From positions 682,001 to 746,000 of the forward strand of contig NZ_FOMO01000001.1 in NCBI RefSeq assembly GCF_900112645.1: 64,000 nucleotides of DNA, in the 5' to 3' direction. Below, one piece after another: positions 15,957 to 23,945 of the stretch (its first letter is position 1; every line of letters begins with the position of its first letter). Source of the stretch: Phytopseudomonas straminea. Its GTDB lineage: Bacteria > Pseudomonadota > Gammaproteobacteria > Pseudomonadales > Pseudomonadaceae. Both the position numbers and the translations under genes were made by a program. Below the pieces are notes generated by a model. That model had not been told where the DNA came from and searched no databases. It saw only the letters and a program-made list of their open reading frames with translations.

Positions 15957-16849
15957 TGTTCAAGGACGTTGGTTACCGTTACCGCAGCGGGGCCGTGCGC
16001 TACGGCGACCTCGCTTATGTCTTGTGCATTGACCCTGATCTTGCGGCGGACGGCTTACCACATACCTCTTTTTATGCCTGGGATAATGGCGGATGGGGTA
16101 TGTATGAGATAGGGCGCTGGAACGCTCATTCGATCTGCGTTACTCAAACGCCAAAGGATCAAGCTATCGCACTGGGCGAGCACGGCGATATCCGTGTGAT
16201 GGGCAACAACGACGATTATGACGAGCAGATAGCCTGTCCCGGCATAGCGTTGAGCATCATGCGGGAGATACGCAATATCGGTGGTTTCGCCTATGTGTGC
16301 GGCATGGATCGTCAGGTATTCAAACGAGACGGCCCAGGCAATTGGATTGCCTTGCACGGCGACATGCCGAACCAACCAGCCAAGGATATGGTTTTCGGCT
16401 TCGAATCCATACATGGTTACAGCGAGCACGATATCTACGCCGTCGGCTGGTATGGCGAAATCTGGCATTTCGATGGCAAGGCTTGGAAGAATTGCGCCAG
16501 CCCCACCAACATAAACCTCACTCGGGTGTGCTGTGCCGAAGACGGCTGGGTTTATGCGTGTGGCATGCACGGCATTCTTCTGCGGGGTAAAAACGATCAA
16601 TGGGAAACCATCGATCATGAGGCTACCGATTCAGATATCTGGGATCTCGAGTGGTTCGCCGGCAAGCTTTATATCTCTACACTCCATGCGCTGTACTGGC
16701 TCAACGGAGACCAGCTTGAGCTGGTCGACTTCGGTGATTTGATCCCCAACAGCTGCCATAGCTTGAGTAGTGCAGATGGGCTGCTCTGGTCCATCGGGGA
16801 AAATGACATTCTGGCCTTCGACGGCGCTTCGTGGACCCGAATCGAGTAA
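15953..16849 (+). CDS. Candidate immunity protein to the GHH2 nuclease (beta-propeller-like)
   Basis: A 298-residue cytoplasmic protein without signal peptide. It contains at least five blade-like repeats of about 45 residues, each ending in a short W/Y-containing strand (for example DIYAVGWYGEIWHFDGKAW, WVYACGMHGILLRG, LLWSIGENDILAFDG). This suggests a beta-propeller. It overlaps the effector stop by 4 bp (ATGATG start) and shares its lower GC content. The position matches the immunity gene tsi7 (PA0100) of the P. aeruginosa cluster. Immunity is inferred from position; no enzymatic motif is seen. Starting at the first or second Met makes little difference. Confidence 0.75.
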   Translation: MMFKDVGYRYRSGAVRYGDLAYVLCIDPDLAADGLPHTSFYAWDNGGWGMYEIGRWNAHSICVTQTPKDQAIALGEHGDIRVMGNNDDYDEQIACPGIALSIMREIRNIGGFAYVCGMDRQVFKRDGPGNWIALHGDMPNQPAKDMVFGFESIHGYSEHDIYAVGWYGEIWHFDGKAWKNCASPTNINLTRVCCAEDGWVYACGMHGILLRGKNDQWETIDHEATDSDIWDLEWFAGKLYISTLHALYWLNGDQLELVDFGDLIPNSCHSLSSADGLLWSIGENDILAFDGASWTRIE

Positions 16850-18084
16850 TGATCACCACCCTCCTCGACCAGCACACCGAAGAAGCTGCATTCCTAAGCG
16901 GTTTGCGCACCTACGCCGTCGGCGCGCCGCATTATGACCTGGCCCATCTCGGCGATCTGGACGAGCGGATCGAGGCTCATCTCGATGGTCTACAGATCGC
17001 CGGCCTCAAGGGGCTTCATCTGTTGCTGGAGCAACTCACCCCACACGCCCAGGGCGAGGTATTCGCTACGGCTGCGCTGGCGCTACGGCTGGGCAATGAG
17101 AACGCCCTGGAAACCCTGTACCAGCATCTGCAAGAGCATCCTGAAGGCGAGGCGTATCTTGTAGCGGCACTGGGCTGGTTGGAGTGGCACGAGGTCTCCG
17201 CGCTGATCGAACGCGACCTGAGTTCCACGGACGCCCAGCGCCGCCGGATCGCTCTGGCTGCCCATGTCCTGCACGGCAAGGATCCGGGCCCGGCGCTGCT
17301 GTCGGCCCTGGGCCACGGTGATGCCAGCGTACTGGCTGCTGCGGCTCGGCTGGCTGGCACCCTGCGGCGTCGCGATCTGTTGCAGCCGCTGCGTCAGCAC
17401 CGCCTGCACGGCGACGATGAAGTCCGTTTCTGGAGCAACTGGGCCAGTGCCCAGATGGGTGATCAGGAGGCGCTCGGCAACCTGCGCCTGTTCGCCGAGC
17501 AGCCAGGTGAACGGCGCAGGCCTGCGCTCGAGGTGCTGCTCGCCTGGCAACCGCGGGAGGCCAGCATCACCTGGTTGCGTGGCCTGATGCAGAGCGCGGC
17601 GCACCGCCATATGGCGATCCAGGCCATCGGTTTGCTTGGCGATCCGCAGACCATCCCCTGGCTGATCCGCCAGATGCACGAACTGCCCACGGCCCGTGCC
17701 GCGGGTGAAGCCTTCAGCCTGATCACCGGCACCGACCTCGCGGAACTCGACCTGGAATTGGACGTCTATCCCGACTACGACGAAGGCCCTACCGATGATC
17801 CGTCCGACGCCAACGTCACCATGGATCCGGACATCGACCTGCCCTGGCCCGATCCCCATCGGGTCGAACGGTGGTGGCAGAGCCGGCAACAGGGCTTGCA
17901 ACCAGGCACCGGCTACCTGCTGGGCCAGCCGTTCAGTGAGCAGCAATGCATGGCGGTACTCCGCAGCGGGACGCAGCGACAACGAAGGGCCGCCGCCAGC
18001 CTGCTGGCGCGCTATCAGCCCACCCGTGTGCTGTTCGCGACGGATGCGCCGGCGAGTCGGCAAAAGCGATTGCTCGACAGCTGA
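16849..18084 (+). CDS. TIGR02270 family HEAT-repeat protein
   Basis: A 411-residue, all-helical protein made of repeated about 30-residue helix pairs rich in Leu/Ala (for example AARLAGTLRRRDLLQPLRQHR and IQAIGLLGDPQTIPWLIRQM). This fits the TIGR02270/HEAT-like family found downstream of vgrG effectors (PA0101-type position). An acidic stretch (about residues 300-330) follows the repeats. The ATG at 16849 overlaps the preceding stop (TAATG), so it was preferred to the in-frame GTG 18 bp upstream. The function is unknown; HEAT repeats usually bind proteins, so a role in effector handling or immunity is possible. Confidence 0.85.
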   Translation: MITTLLDQHTEEAAFLSGLRTYAVGAPHYDLAHLGDLDERIEAHLDGLQIAGLKGLHLLLEQLTPHAQGEVFATAALALRLGNENALETLYQHLQEHPEGEAYLVAALGWLEWHEVSALIERDLSSTDAQRRRIALAAHVLHGKDPGPALLSALGHGDASVLAAAARLAGTLRRRDLLQPLRQHRLHGDDEVRFWSNWASAQMGDQEALGNLRLFAEQPGERRRPALEVLLAWQPREASITWLRGLMQSAAHRHMAIQAIGLLGDPQTIPWLIRQMHELPTARAAGEAFSLITGTDLAELDLELDVYPDYDEGPTDDPSDANVTMDPDIDLPWPDPHRVERWWQSRQQGLQPGTGYLLGQPFSEQQCMAVLRSGTQRQRRAAASLLARYQPTRVLFATDAPASRQKRLLDS

Positions 18085-18117
18085 GCCAGCCGTCGACGAC
18101 ACAAGGAGAGTGCGAAC

Positions 18118-18297
18118 ATGCTCAAGAAATCCCTGCCATGCCCCTCGCTATACTCGGTAACCGACGCGAATCATGCGGCTAGCGTACCTGTGCAAGCCGA
18201 GCGGCCAACTAGCGAAAATTGCGGACACCGCAGCGGCCGCCGAAATCCCGAATACCGGCCTTCAGAAACCTTCAAGCAAGGACTCGCTTACCCATGA
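18118..18297 (+). CDS. Small ORF, 59 residues, unknown
   Basis: The ATG at 18118 has a strong AAGGAG ribosome binding site 9-10 nt upstream. The 59-residue product begins MLKKSLPCPSLYSV and has no recognisable domain. Its stop overlaps the ATG of the next tiny ORF (ATGA), which in turn overlaps the following gene. The ribosome binding site and chained overlaps argue for translation, but codon usage is not clearly coding. It could be a degraded gene remnant left by cassette exchange. Confidence 0.35.
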   Translation: MLKKSLPCPSLYSVTDANHAASVPVQAERPTSENCGHRSGRRNPEYRPSETFKQGLAYP

Positions 18298-18368
18298 ACA
18301 CGCCACGCCACATTGTGCCTTGCGGTTTCTGCCCTTCCACGAATCACATTCACTCGACGAGGGAATGA
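18294..18368 (+). CDS. Tiny coupled ORF, 24 residues, unknown
   Basis: This 24-residue ORF starts in the ATGA that ends the 59-residue ORF and stops in the ATGA that starts the DUF6795-like gene. The product contains PCGFCP, a CxxC pair. Its best-supported role is as a translational relay to the next gene. It has no homology that I recognise. Confidence 0.3.
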   Translation: MNTPRHIVPCGFCPSTNHIHSTRE

Positions 18369-18841
18369 CCTTGAACCGCAAATCAATAGTCTGCTGCGCG
18401 CTGTTACTTATCGGACTACTCACACAGGGTTACGCCATGGCTTTTTCCAAGACGCTCTATCTGTTCTCAGCAGTCGAAGGCACGGTGCTGCTTGACGGCA
18501 AGCCGGTTCAAGGCGTTGAAATCGAACAGGAATACCACTGGCACTGGAAAAACGAACATCGTAAGAACACGGTGCAAAGCGATGCACAAGGTCGCTTCCA
18601 CCTTCCGGCGGTAACGGCGAAGTCACTAACCGCTGGTTTCATGCCCCATGAGCCGGTGATCGGCCAGCGCCTGACGCTTCGTTATCAAGGCAAGGATCAC
18701 AAGGGCTGGGTCTTCACCAAGCACAACTACGACGATCTAGGGGAGGTAAAGAATCGGCCCCTGAAGTTCGTCTGTGAGCTTAATAGCGAGCCCGTTGCAC
18801 ACCCTGAAACAGAGACCTTTGGCATCTGCGTTATCCAATAA
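18365..18841 (+). CDS. Secreted DUF6795-like protein, candidate immunity to the adjacent lipase
   Basis: A 158-residue protein with a signal peptide (hydrophobic core CCALLLIGLLTQGYAMA, probable cleavage after AMA), so it is exported to the periplasm. The mature part has a carboxypeptidase-regulatory-like beta-sandwich pattern (SAVEGTVLLDGKPVQGVEIEQ, then SDAQGRFHLPAV), as in DUF6795. It lies 33 bp before a lipase-family candidate effector. T6SS lipases act on membranes from the periplasm and their immunity proteins are periplasmic, which fits. The ATG at 18365 is coupled to the upstream tiny ORF; a TTG at 18371 with GAGGGA 6 nt upstream is an alternative start. Confidence 0.7.
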   Translation: MTLNRKSIVCCALLLIGLLTQGYAMAFSKTLYLFSAVEGTVLLDGKPVQGVEIEQEYHWHWKNEHRKNTVQSDAQGRFHLPAVTAKSLTAGFMPHEPVIGQRLTLRYQGKDHKGWVFTKHNYDDLGEVKNRPLKFVCELNSEPVAHPETETFGICVIQ

Positions 18842-18874
18842 CGCCCTCTCTCACCAGACCATAAGGATTCGGCT

Positions 18875-20026
18875 GTGAACCCCTTGAGCCCCAAACAATC
18901 CGCACAAATCGCCACTCACGTCTACACGGTCAAAGACGCCGTCGTGTCATCGATGGGAGGCATCGCGGATGAAGCCGCCCGTCTCGGGCTGAGCAACTCG
19001 TTCGACTTTTCCAATCTGCAAATGGCCAGTGGAACCAGCGGCGCGATATTCCGCACGCGCACCGGATTCGCTTACGCCGTGCAGGGTGTGGGCGGTCGCC
19101 AAGGGGAAATGCTGCTGGCCTTTCGCGGCACCGACAGCATTGCCGACGCCCTGACCGATGCGAACGCGGGATTGCAACGAGGACCAAGCACCTGGCCGGT
19201 TCACGCAGGCTTCAACGAAACATTCAAATCGTTGCGTGGCGATATCGACAACTTCATGCGCGGCCGCAACCCCAGCACTGTGCACTGCGTTGGCCATAGT
19301 TTGGGCGGCGCCCTCGCCACGTTGGCGGCCGATCATCTGAGCGAACTTGGCGTAGCCGGCATCAAGCTCTACACCTTTGGCTCACCACGCACGGGTGTGG
19401 CCGGCTTCGCACGCCACCTGAGTGGCAAGCTCGGCGCTGACAATATCCACCGGGTCTACCACAGCGCTGACCCGGTGAGCATGGTGCCGATCTTCCCGTT
19501 CAGCCATGTGCCGGTTACCGGCAATGTCTGCATGATTCCGTGGAAGGGCGCGCAGATCAGCCCTGACGCTCACCGCATGACCTCCTACCTGCCTTCGATT
19601 GGCGATGCCAGCTGGAGAGGGCTCTACCGCAATCCGGAGCCGCCTCTGGATCGGGAAATCGATATCTGGCTGGAAAGCGCCAGCTACGGCCCGACCATGT
19701 TTTCTGCGGCAACGCTGTGGATGATCTCCAAGGCCATGCAGTACCTCCTCAAGAAGGCCGCCAATATCGTTATCGGCAGCGCGATCACCATCGGCGTTAC
19801 AGTGCTGGATCAGATTGCCGGGATCCTGGTGCAGGGCGCCCAGATTTGCAAAGACATCAGCGATTCGGTCCGCGCCCTGATCGTGAAAATCTTCAAGTTC
19901 CTGGGCCGTGCGGTCCCCGCGACCATTGAAGTGACCACGTTCTTCCTGCGCTGGGTACTCGACCTGCTCGCCCGAGCAGTCGTCGATATGGCGCGTCAAG
20001 CCATGCACCTGGTCATACGCTCCTGA
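18875..20026 (+). CDS. Class 3 lipase family protein, candidate T6SS lipase effector
   Basis: A 383-residue protein with an alpha/beta-hydrolase lipase-3 domain (about residues 60-200). The nucleophile elbow is VHCVGHSLGGALATL, with Ser142 as the catalytic Ser in GHSLG. An Asp candidate (SADPVSMVP) and a later His complete a plausible triad. It has no signal peptide. Residues about 280-383 contain several hydrophobic, amphipathic helices of the sort seen in membrane-acting effectors. Position at the end of the vgrG cluster, behind a secreted candidate immunity protein, supports a Tle-type phospholipase effector (Tle2 also has a lipase-3 domain). The start is GTG at 18875. Delivery by this VgrG is inference. 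Confidence 0.8.
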   Translation: MNPLSPKQSAQIATHVYTVKDAVVSSMGGIADEAARLGLSNSFDFSNLQMASGTSGAIFRTRTGFAYAVQGVGGRQGEMLLAFRGTDSIADALTDANAGLQRGPSTWPVHAGFNETFKSLRGDIDNFMRGRNPSTVHCVGHSLGGALATLAADHLSELGVAGIKLYTFGSPRTGVAGFARHLSGKLGADNIHRVYHSADPVSMVPIFPFSHVPVTGNVCMIPWKGAQISPDAHRMTSYLPSIGDASWRGLYRNPEPPLDREIDIWLESASYGPTMFSAATLWMISKAMQYLLKKAANIVIGSAITIGVTVLDQIAGILVQGAQICKDISDSVRALIVKIFKFLGRAVPATIEVTTFFLRWVLDLLARAVVDMARQAMHLVIRS

Positions 20027-20034
20027 GTCCAAAA

Positions 20035-20062
20035 GAAAACGGCGCCTTCAGGCGCCGTTTTC
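20035..20062. terminator. Bidirectional terminator after the lipase gene
   Basis: GAAAACGGCGCC (20035-20046) and its exact complement (20051-20062) flank a TTCA loop. Runs of A/T on both sides suit two convergent genes. Confidence 0.88.
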
Positions 20063-20067
20063 ACACA

Positions 20068-20601
20068 TTAAAGATCCCCTTCCTCGACCATCCTGGCGCT
20101 GCTGGCATCCAGCGCATAAGCCGCATCGGCCAGATCGTTGCTGACCTTCTCGACCTTCAGCGTGCCGCTGACCCATAACGGTTCGTAGATATCGGGCAGG
20201 GCGATGCCCTTGGGGTAGCGCACCAGCACCAGTTGGTTCGGTGGTGGTGGCGGGACGTGGATGCAGGCGCCGGGGTATGGCACCAGGAAGAACAATGTGC
20301 TGCGTCCGGCGTTGTTGGTTTCCAGCGGTACCGGGTAGCCGCCGAGGCGGATCTTCTTGCCGTTCATGCCCGGCACGGTCTTGGCGGAATACATGACGGC
20401 GGGCAGGCCTTTGTCCTGCTGCTTCAAACCGCCCTTGCTGTCGAAGGTGCCTGAGCCTTCGGGGCCGTTGTGGGAGATTTCCGGCATCTGCTCCAGGGCG
20501 CGCTGATCCTCTTCGGGCATCAGGTCGAGCCAGTCGGTTTCGGGAAGTTCGGCGCGGGCGATGCCGCTCAGCAACAGCAGGACCAGCAACAGGTAACGCA
20601 T
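20068..20601 (-). CDS. DUF3299 domain-containing exported protein
   Basis: A 177-residue protein with a clear N-terminal signal peptide (MRYLLLVLLLLSGIARA, cleavage before ELPETDW), so it is periplasmic. The mature part contains the DUF3299 core: MNGKKIRLGGYPVPLE and then FFLVPYPGACIHVPPPPPNQ, including a conserved Cys in GACIH. The function of the family is unknown; its members are found beside envelope and transport genes in gammaproteobacteria. It is separated by 61 bp from the GlsB-like gene. Confidence 0.85.
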   Translation of the reverse strand: MRYLLLVLLLLSGIARAELPETDWLDLMPEEDQRALEQMPEISHNGPEGSGTFDSKGGLKQQDKGLPAVMYSAKTVPGMNGKKIRLGGYPVPLETNNAGRSTLFFLVPYPGACIHVPPPPPNQLVLVRYPKGIALPDIYEPLWVSGTLKVEKVSNDLADAAYALDASSARMVEEGDL

Positions 20602-20662
20602 CGACGGGACTCACGTAATGGCAACGGGAGGCAGCCTCACGTCGATGCGTCAGGCTACCGGT

Positions 20663-20911
20663 TCAACTTTTCTTGGTGATCATGCCGAAGATCACCAGCA
20701 GGATGATCGCACCGACGACCGCACCGATGAAACCCGCCGCTTCACCCGCTTCGTAGATGCCCAACGCCTGACCACCGTAGGTTGCGGCGATGGAGCCACC
20801 GATGCCCAGCAGGATGGTCATGATCCAGCCCATGCTGTCATCGCCCGGCTTGAGGAAGCGAGCCACCAGACCCACGATCAGGCCGATGAAAATAGTGCCG
20901 ATAATCCCCAT
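20663..20911 (-). CDS. GlsB/YeaQ/YmgE family stress-response membrane protein
   Basis: An 82-residue protein with three hydrophobic helices (GIIGTIFIGLIVGLVARFL, then GWIMTILLGIGGSIAATYGG, then FIGAVVGAIILLVIFGMI) and the family signature RFLKPGDDSMGWIMTILLGI. It is a small inner-membrane protein of the transglycosylase-associated (GlsB/YeaQ) family. The biochemical role is not established. Confidence 0.9.
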   Translation of the reverse strand: MGIIGTIFIGLIVGLVARFLKPGDDSMGWIMTILLGIGGSIAATYGGQALGIYEAGEAAGFIGAVVGAIILLVIFGMITKKS

Positions 20912-20930
20912 GACGCCCTCCGCAATTGAA

Positions 20931-20958
20931 AAAGGCGCCGCACGAATGCGGCGCCTTT
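20931..20958 (-). terminator. Terminator of the purEK operon
   Basis: AAAGGCGCCGCA and its complement (20947-20958) form a 12-bp stem with a 4-nt loop. On the minus strand the stem is followed by a five-T run (CCTTTTTC), 49 bp beyond the purK stop. Confidence 0.85.
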
Positions 20959-21006
20959 CATCTGACGGAGACGGCGCGGGAGAGGTTCAAACTCCTGCGC
21001 CGGGCC

Positions 21007-22092
21007 TCAGCCGGCGTCGATCAGCGCCTGCACCTGAGCAATACGGCTGTCGAGGGTGGCGCGGTCTGCGCAGCGCAGCGTGGCGTGACCGACCTTGCGA
21101 CCGGCCTTGAAGGCCTTGCCGTAGTGGTGCAGGTGGCAATCGTCGATAGCCGCCACTTTATCCACAGCCGGTACGCTGCCGATGAAGTTGAGCATGGCGC
21201 TCTCGCCGACCTTGGCGGTCGAGCCCAGCGGCAGGCCGGCGACGGCGCGCAGGTGGTTCTCGAACTGGCTGCACTCGGCGCCTTCGATGGTCCAATGCCC
21301 GGAGTTGTGCACGCGCGGGGCGATCTCGTTGGCCTTCAGGCCACCATCGACCTCGAAGAACTCGAAGGCCAGCACACCGACGTAGTCGAGCTGCTTCAGC
21401 ACACGGCCGACGTAATCCTCGGCCAGCGCCTGCAGCGGGTGCGCGGTGCTGGCGATCGACAGGCTCAGAATGCCGCTGTAGTGGGTGTTGTGCACCAGCG
21501 GGTAGAAGCGCGTTTCGCCATCACGGCCGCGCACGGCGACCAGCGACACTTCACCGCTGAACGGCACGAAGCCTTCGAGGATGCACGGCACGCTGCCCAG
21601 CTCGGCAAAGGCGCCAGCCACGTCTTCGGGCTTGCGCAGGACCTTCTGGCCCTTGCCGTCGTAGCCCAGGGTGCGGGTCTTCATCACCGCCGGTAGGCCA
21701 ATGCTGGCAACGGCCGCATCGAGGTCAGCCTGGGACTGGATATCGGCGAACTCGGGCGTGGGGATGCCCAGGTCCTTGAACATCGACTTCTCGAACCAGC
21801 GATCACGGGCGATGCGCAGCGACTCGGCGCTCGGGTACACCGGCACGAACTGGGACAGGAAAGCCACGGTTTCCGCCGGCACGCTCTCGAACTCGAACGT
21901 CACCAGGTCGACCTCGTCGGCCAGCTGGCGCAGGTGATCCTGATCGCCGTAATCGGCGCGGATGTGCTCGCCCAGGGCTTGCGCACAGGCGTCCGGCGCC
22001 GGGTCGAGAAACGCGAAATTCATCCCCAGCGGAGTGCCCGCCAGGGCCAACATGCGGCCGAGCTGGCCGCCACCGATTACGCCGATCTTCAT
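21007..22092 (-). CDS. purK: N5-carboxyaminoimidazole ribonucleotide synthase
   Basis: A 361-residue ATP-grasp enzyme that converts AIR, ATP and bicarbonate to N5-CAIR in de novo purine synthesis. The N-terminal [19 protein letters not shown] is the typical PurK Rossmann start. The ATP-grasp core includes [13 protein letters not shown] and [16 protein letters not shown], then [17 protein letters not shown], the conserved metal and substrate region. ATG at 22092 overlaps the purE stop (ATGA). The frame is open further upstream but only over purE, so the longer version was rejected. Confidence 0.97.
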   Translation of the reverse strand: MKIGVIGGGQLGRMLALAGTPLGMNFAFLDPAPDACAQALGEHIRADYGDQDHLRQLADEVDLVTFEFESVPAETVAFLSQFVPVYPSAESLRIARDRWFEKSMFKDLGIPTPEFADIQSQADLDAAVASIGLPAVMKTRTLGYDGKGQKVLRKPEDVAGAFAELGSVPCILEGFVPFSGEVSLVAVRGRDGETRFYPLVHNTHYSGILSLSIASTAHPLQALAEDYVGRVLKQLDYVGVLAFEFFEVDGGLKANEIAPRVHNSGHWTIEGAECSQFENHLRAVAGLPLGSTAKVGESAMLNFIGSVPAVDKVAAIDDCHLHHYGKAFKAGRKVGHATLRCADRATLDSRIAQVQALIDAG

Positions 22093-22583
22093 CACTGTGC
22101 CCTCGGGTCCGGGTTTTCCAGCACGGTGTTGGTCTGCTCGTCGCGGAACTGCTTGAGCGCCGCGTGGAACTGCGGGTGCTGATGACCGAGGATGCTCGCC
22201 GCCAACAGCGCGGCGTTGATGGCGCCGGCCTTGCCGATGGCCAGGGTGGCCACCGGAATACCGGCCGGCATCTGCACGATGGACAGCAGCGAGTCGACGC
22301 CCGAGAGCATGGACGACTGCACCGGCACGCCGAGCACCGGCAGGTGGGTCTTGGCAGCGCACATGCCCGGCAGGTGGGCAGCGCCACCGGCACCGGCAAT
22401 GATCACCTGGATGCCACGGTCCTCGGCTTCTTCGGCGTACTGGAACAGCAGGTCCGGCGTGCGGTGGGCGGAAACCACCTTCACTTCGTTGGGGATGCCC
22501 AGCTTGTCGAGCATCTCGACGGTATGGCTCAGGGTGCTCCAGTCGGATTTGGAACCCATGATTACGCCAACCAGTGCGCTCAT
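22092..22583 (-). CDS. purE: N5-carboxyaminoimidazole ribonucleotide mutase
   Basis: A 163-residue PurE, the mutase that converts N5-CAIR to CAIR. It has the N-terminal [14 protein letters not shown] phosphate-binding loop, [20 protein letters not shown], and the [16 protein letters not shown] motif. These are the class I PurE signatures; the octameric enzyme is cytoplasmic. It is translationally coupled to purK. A TATAAT promoter element and a leader hairpin lie upstream. Confidence 0.97.
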   Translation of the reverse strand: MSALVGVIMGSKSDWSTLSHTVEMLDKLGIPNEVKVVSAHRTPDLLFQYAEEAEDRGIQVIIAGAGGAAHLPGMCAAKTHLPVLGVPVQSSMLSGVDSLLSIVQMPAGIPVATLAIGKAGAINAALLAASILGHQHPQFHAALKQFRDEQTNTVLENPDPRAQ

Positions 22584-22658
22584 CGTCGTGCCTCTCTACG
22601 TCTCGGGCGCAGGGCGCCATGTCGATTGATCGGGCGCTTGGCGCCGCGGCAGAAACAA

Positions 22659-22701
22659 CAAACCACGCGGAAGGCGTGGTTTGCGCAAATCGGCAATTAT
22701 A
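22659..22701 (-). promoter_or_regulatory. purE promoter -10 element and 5' leader hairpin
   Basis: On the minus strand a perfect TATAAT (22696-22701) implies transcription starting near 22689. Immediately after that comes a 10-bp perfect stem (22674-22683 with 22659-22668, loop of 5), followed by a T-rich stretch (TTGTTGTTTCTG). The -35 region is weak. The hairpin at the extreme 5' end of the leader could be an attenuator or a stability element. Confidence 0.5.
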
Positions 22702-22833
22702 CTGCAGTCGCGCACAAATCGATAACCGACCGCCTGTCGGCCGGTGGCGCCATGGGCACCGGAATTTGTCCTGGAGCAATATCCGCCCTGCCGGGCCTTC
22801 CATACTGGGGTTCCTATCGAGGAGGATCGCGCC

Positions 22834-23856
22834 ATGCAGCAGACCATGAAAGCCGCCGTCGTCCATGCCTTCGGCGAGCCCCTGCGGCTCGAGGAGGTGA
22901 AAGTGCCCCTGCCCGGCCCCGGGCAGATACTGGTGAAGATCGAGGCGGCGGGCGTTTGCCACACCGACCTGCACGCCGCCGACGGGGACTGGCCGGTAAA
23001 GCCCAGCCTGCCGTTCATTCCAGGCCATGAAGGCGTCGGCTACGTGGCCGCGGTCGGTGCCGGCGTGACCCGGGTACGCGAAGGCGACCGGGTCGGCGTG
23101 CCCTGGCTGTACACCGCTTGCGGTTGCTGCGAACACTGCCTGACCGGCTGGGAAACCCTCTGCGCCGATCAGCAGAACACCGGTTACTCGGTCAACGGCA
23201 GCTACGCCGAATACGTGCTGGCCGACCCCAACTATGTAGGCATCCTGCCCAAGACCGTCGAGTTCGCCGAGATCGCGCCGATCCTCTGTGCCGGCGTCAC
23301 CGTCTATAAAGGCCTGAAGGTGACGGGTGCCCGGCCCGGCCAGTGGGTGGCGATTTCCGGCATCGGCGGCCTCGGTCACGTGGCGGTGCAGTACGCCCGC
23401 GCCATGGGCCTACACGTGGCCGCCATCGACGTGGACGACGCCAAGCTGGCGCTGGCCAAAAAGCTCGGCGCCAGCCTGACCATCAACGCTCGCCAGGAAA
23501 ACCCGGCCGAGGTCATTCAGCGCGACATCGGTGGCGCCCACGGCGTGCTGGTCACCGCCGTATCCAACAGCGCCTTCGGCCAGGCCATCGGCATGGCCCG
23601 GCGGGGCGGCACCGTCGCCCTGGTGGGGCTGCCACCCGGCGACTTCCCGACGCCGATCTTCGATGTGGTGCTCAAGGCCATCAGCATCACCGGCTCCATC
23701 GTCGGCACCCGCGCGGATCTGCAGGAGGCGCTGGACTTCGCTGGCGAGGGACTGGTGAAGGCGACAATCCACCGTGACCGGCTGGACAACGTCAACGGCG
23801 TGCTCGAACAGATGCGTGCGGGGCAGATCGAAGGCCGGGTAGTGATGCAATTCTGA
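22834..23856 (+). CDS. adhA: Zinc-dependent alcohol dehydrogenase
   Basis: A 340-residue medium-chain dehydrogenase. The catalytic zinc ligands are visible as [15 protein letters not shown] and PGHEGVGYV, and the structural zinc site is the [15 protein letters not shown] cluster. The NAD-binding Rossmann motif is [15 protein letters not shown]. The sequence matches the AdhA/AdhP ethanol dehydrogenase family and sits beside purEK as in P. aeruginosa (PA5427). It probably interconverts ethanol and acetaldehyde. The ATG at 22834 has GAGGAGG upstream; a longer frame start at 22744 lacks a ribosome binding site. Confidence 0.93.
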   Translation: MQQTMKAAVVHAFGEPLRLEEVKVPLPGPGQILVKIEAAGVCHTDLHAADGDWPVKPSLPFIPGHEGVGYVAAVGAGVTRVREGDRVGVPWLYTACGCCEHCLTGWETLCADQQNTGYSVNGSYAEYVLADPNYVGILPKTVEFAEIAPILCAGVTVYKGLKVTGARPGQWVAISGIGGLGHVAVQYARAMGLHVAAIDVDDAKLALAKKLGASLTINARQENPAEVIQRDIGGAHGVLVTAVSNSAFGQAIGMARRGGTVALVGLPPGDFPTPIFDVVLKAISITGSIVGTRADLQEALDFAGEGLVKATIHRDRLDNVNGVLEQMRAGQIEGRVVMQF

Positions 23857-23861
23857 TCGTG

Positions 23862-23907
23862 GCGTCTGACAGCGCGGAACGGGCTCACATCACGCGCTGT
23901 CAGACGC
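23862..23907. promoter_or_regulatory. Long inverted repeat between adhA and the next gene
   Basis: GCGTCTGACAGCGCG (23862-23876) and its exact complement (23893-23907) are separated by 16 bp. It starts 6 bp after the adhA stop and is followed by a TAGAAT-like -10. No U-run follows, so it may be a processing or operator element, or a weak terminator. Confidence 0.5.
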
Positions 23908-23945
23908 AGTTAGAATCGCCTCATCACCCACCAAAGGACCATGCC

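Noticed and set aside
16831..16848. GTG start 18 bp upstream for the TIGR02270 gene
   Set aside because: It lies inside the preceding gene; the ATG at 16849 overlaps that stop in the usual coupled form.
21007..23379. Frame continuing upstream of purK for 790 codons, suggesting a fusion
   Set aside because: The upstream part overlaps purE and adhA in another frame; the normal PurK start at 22092 overlaps purE by ATGA.
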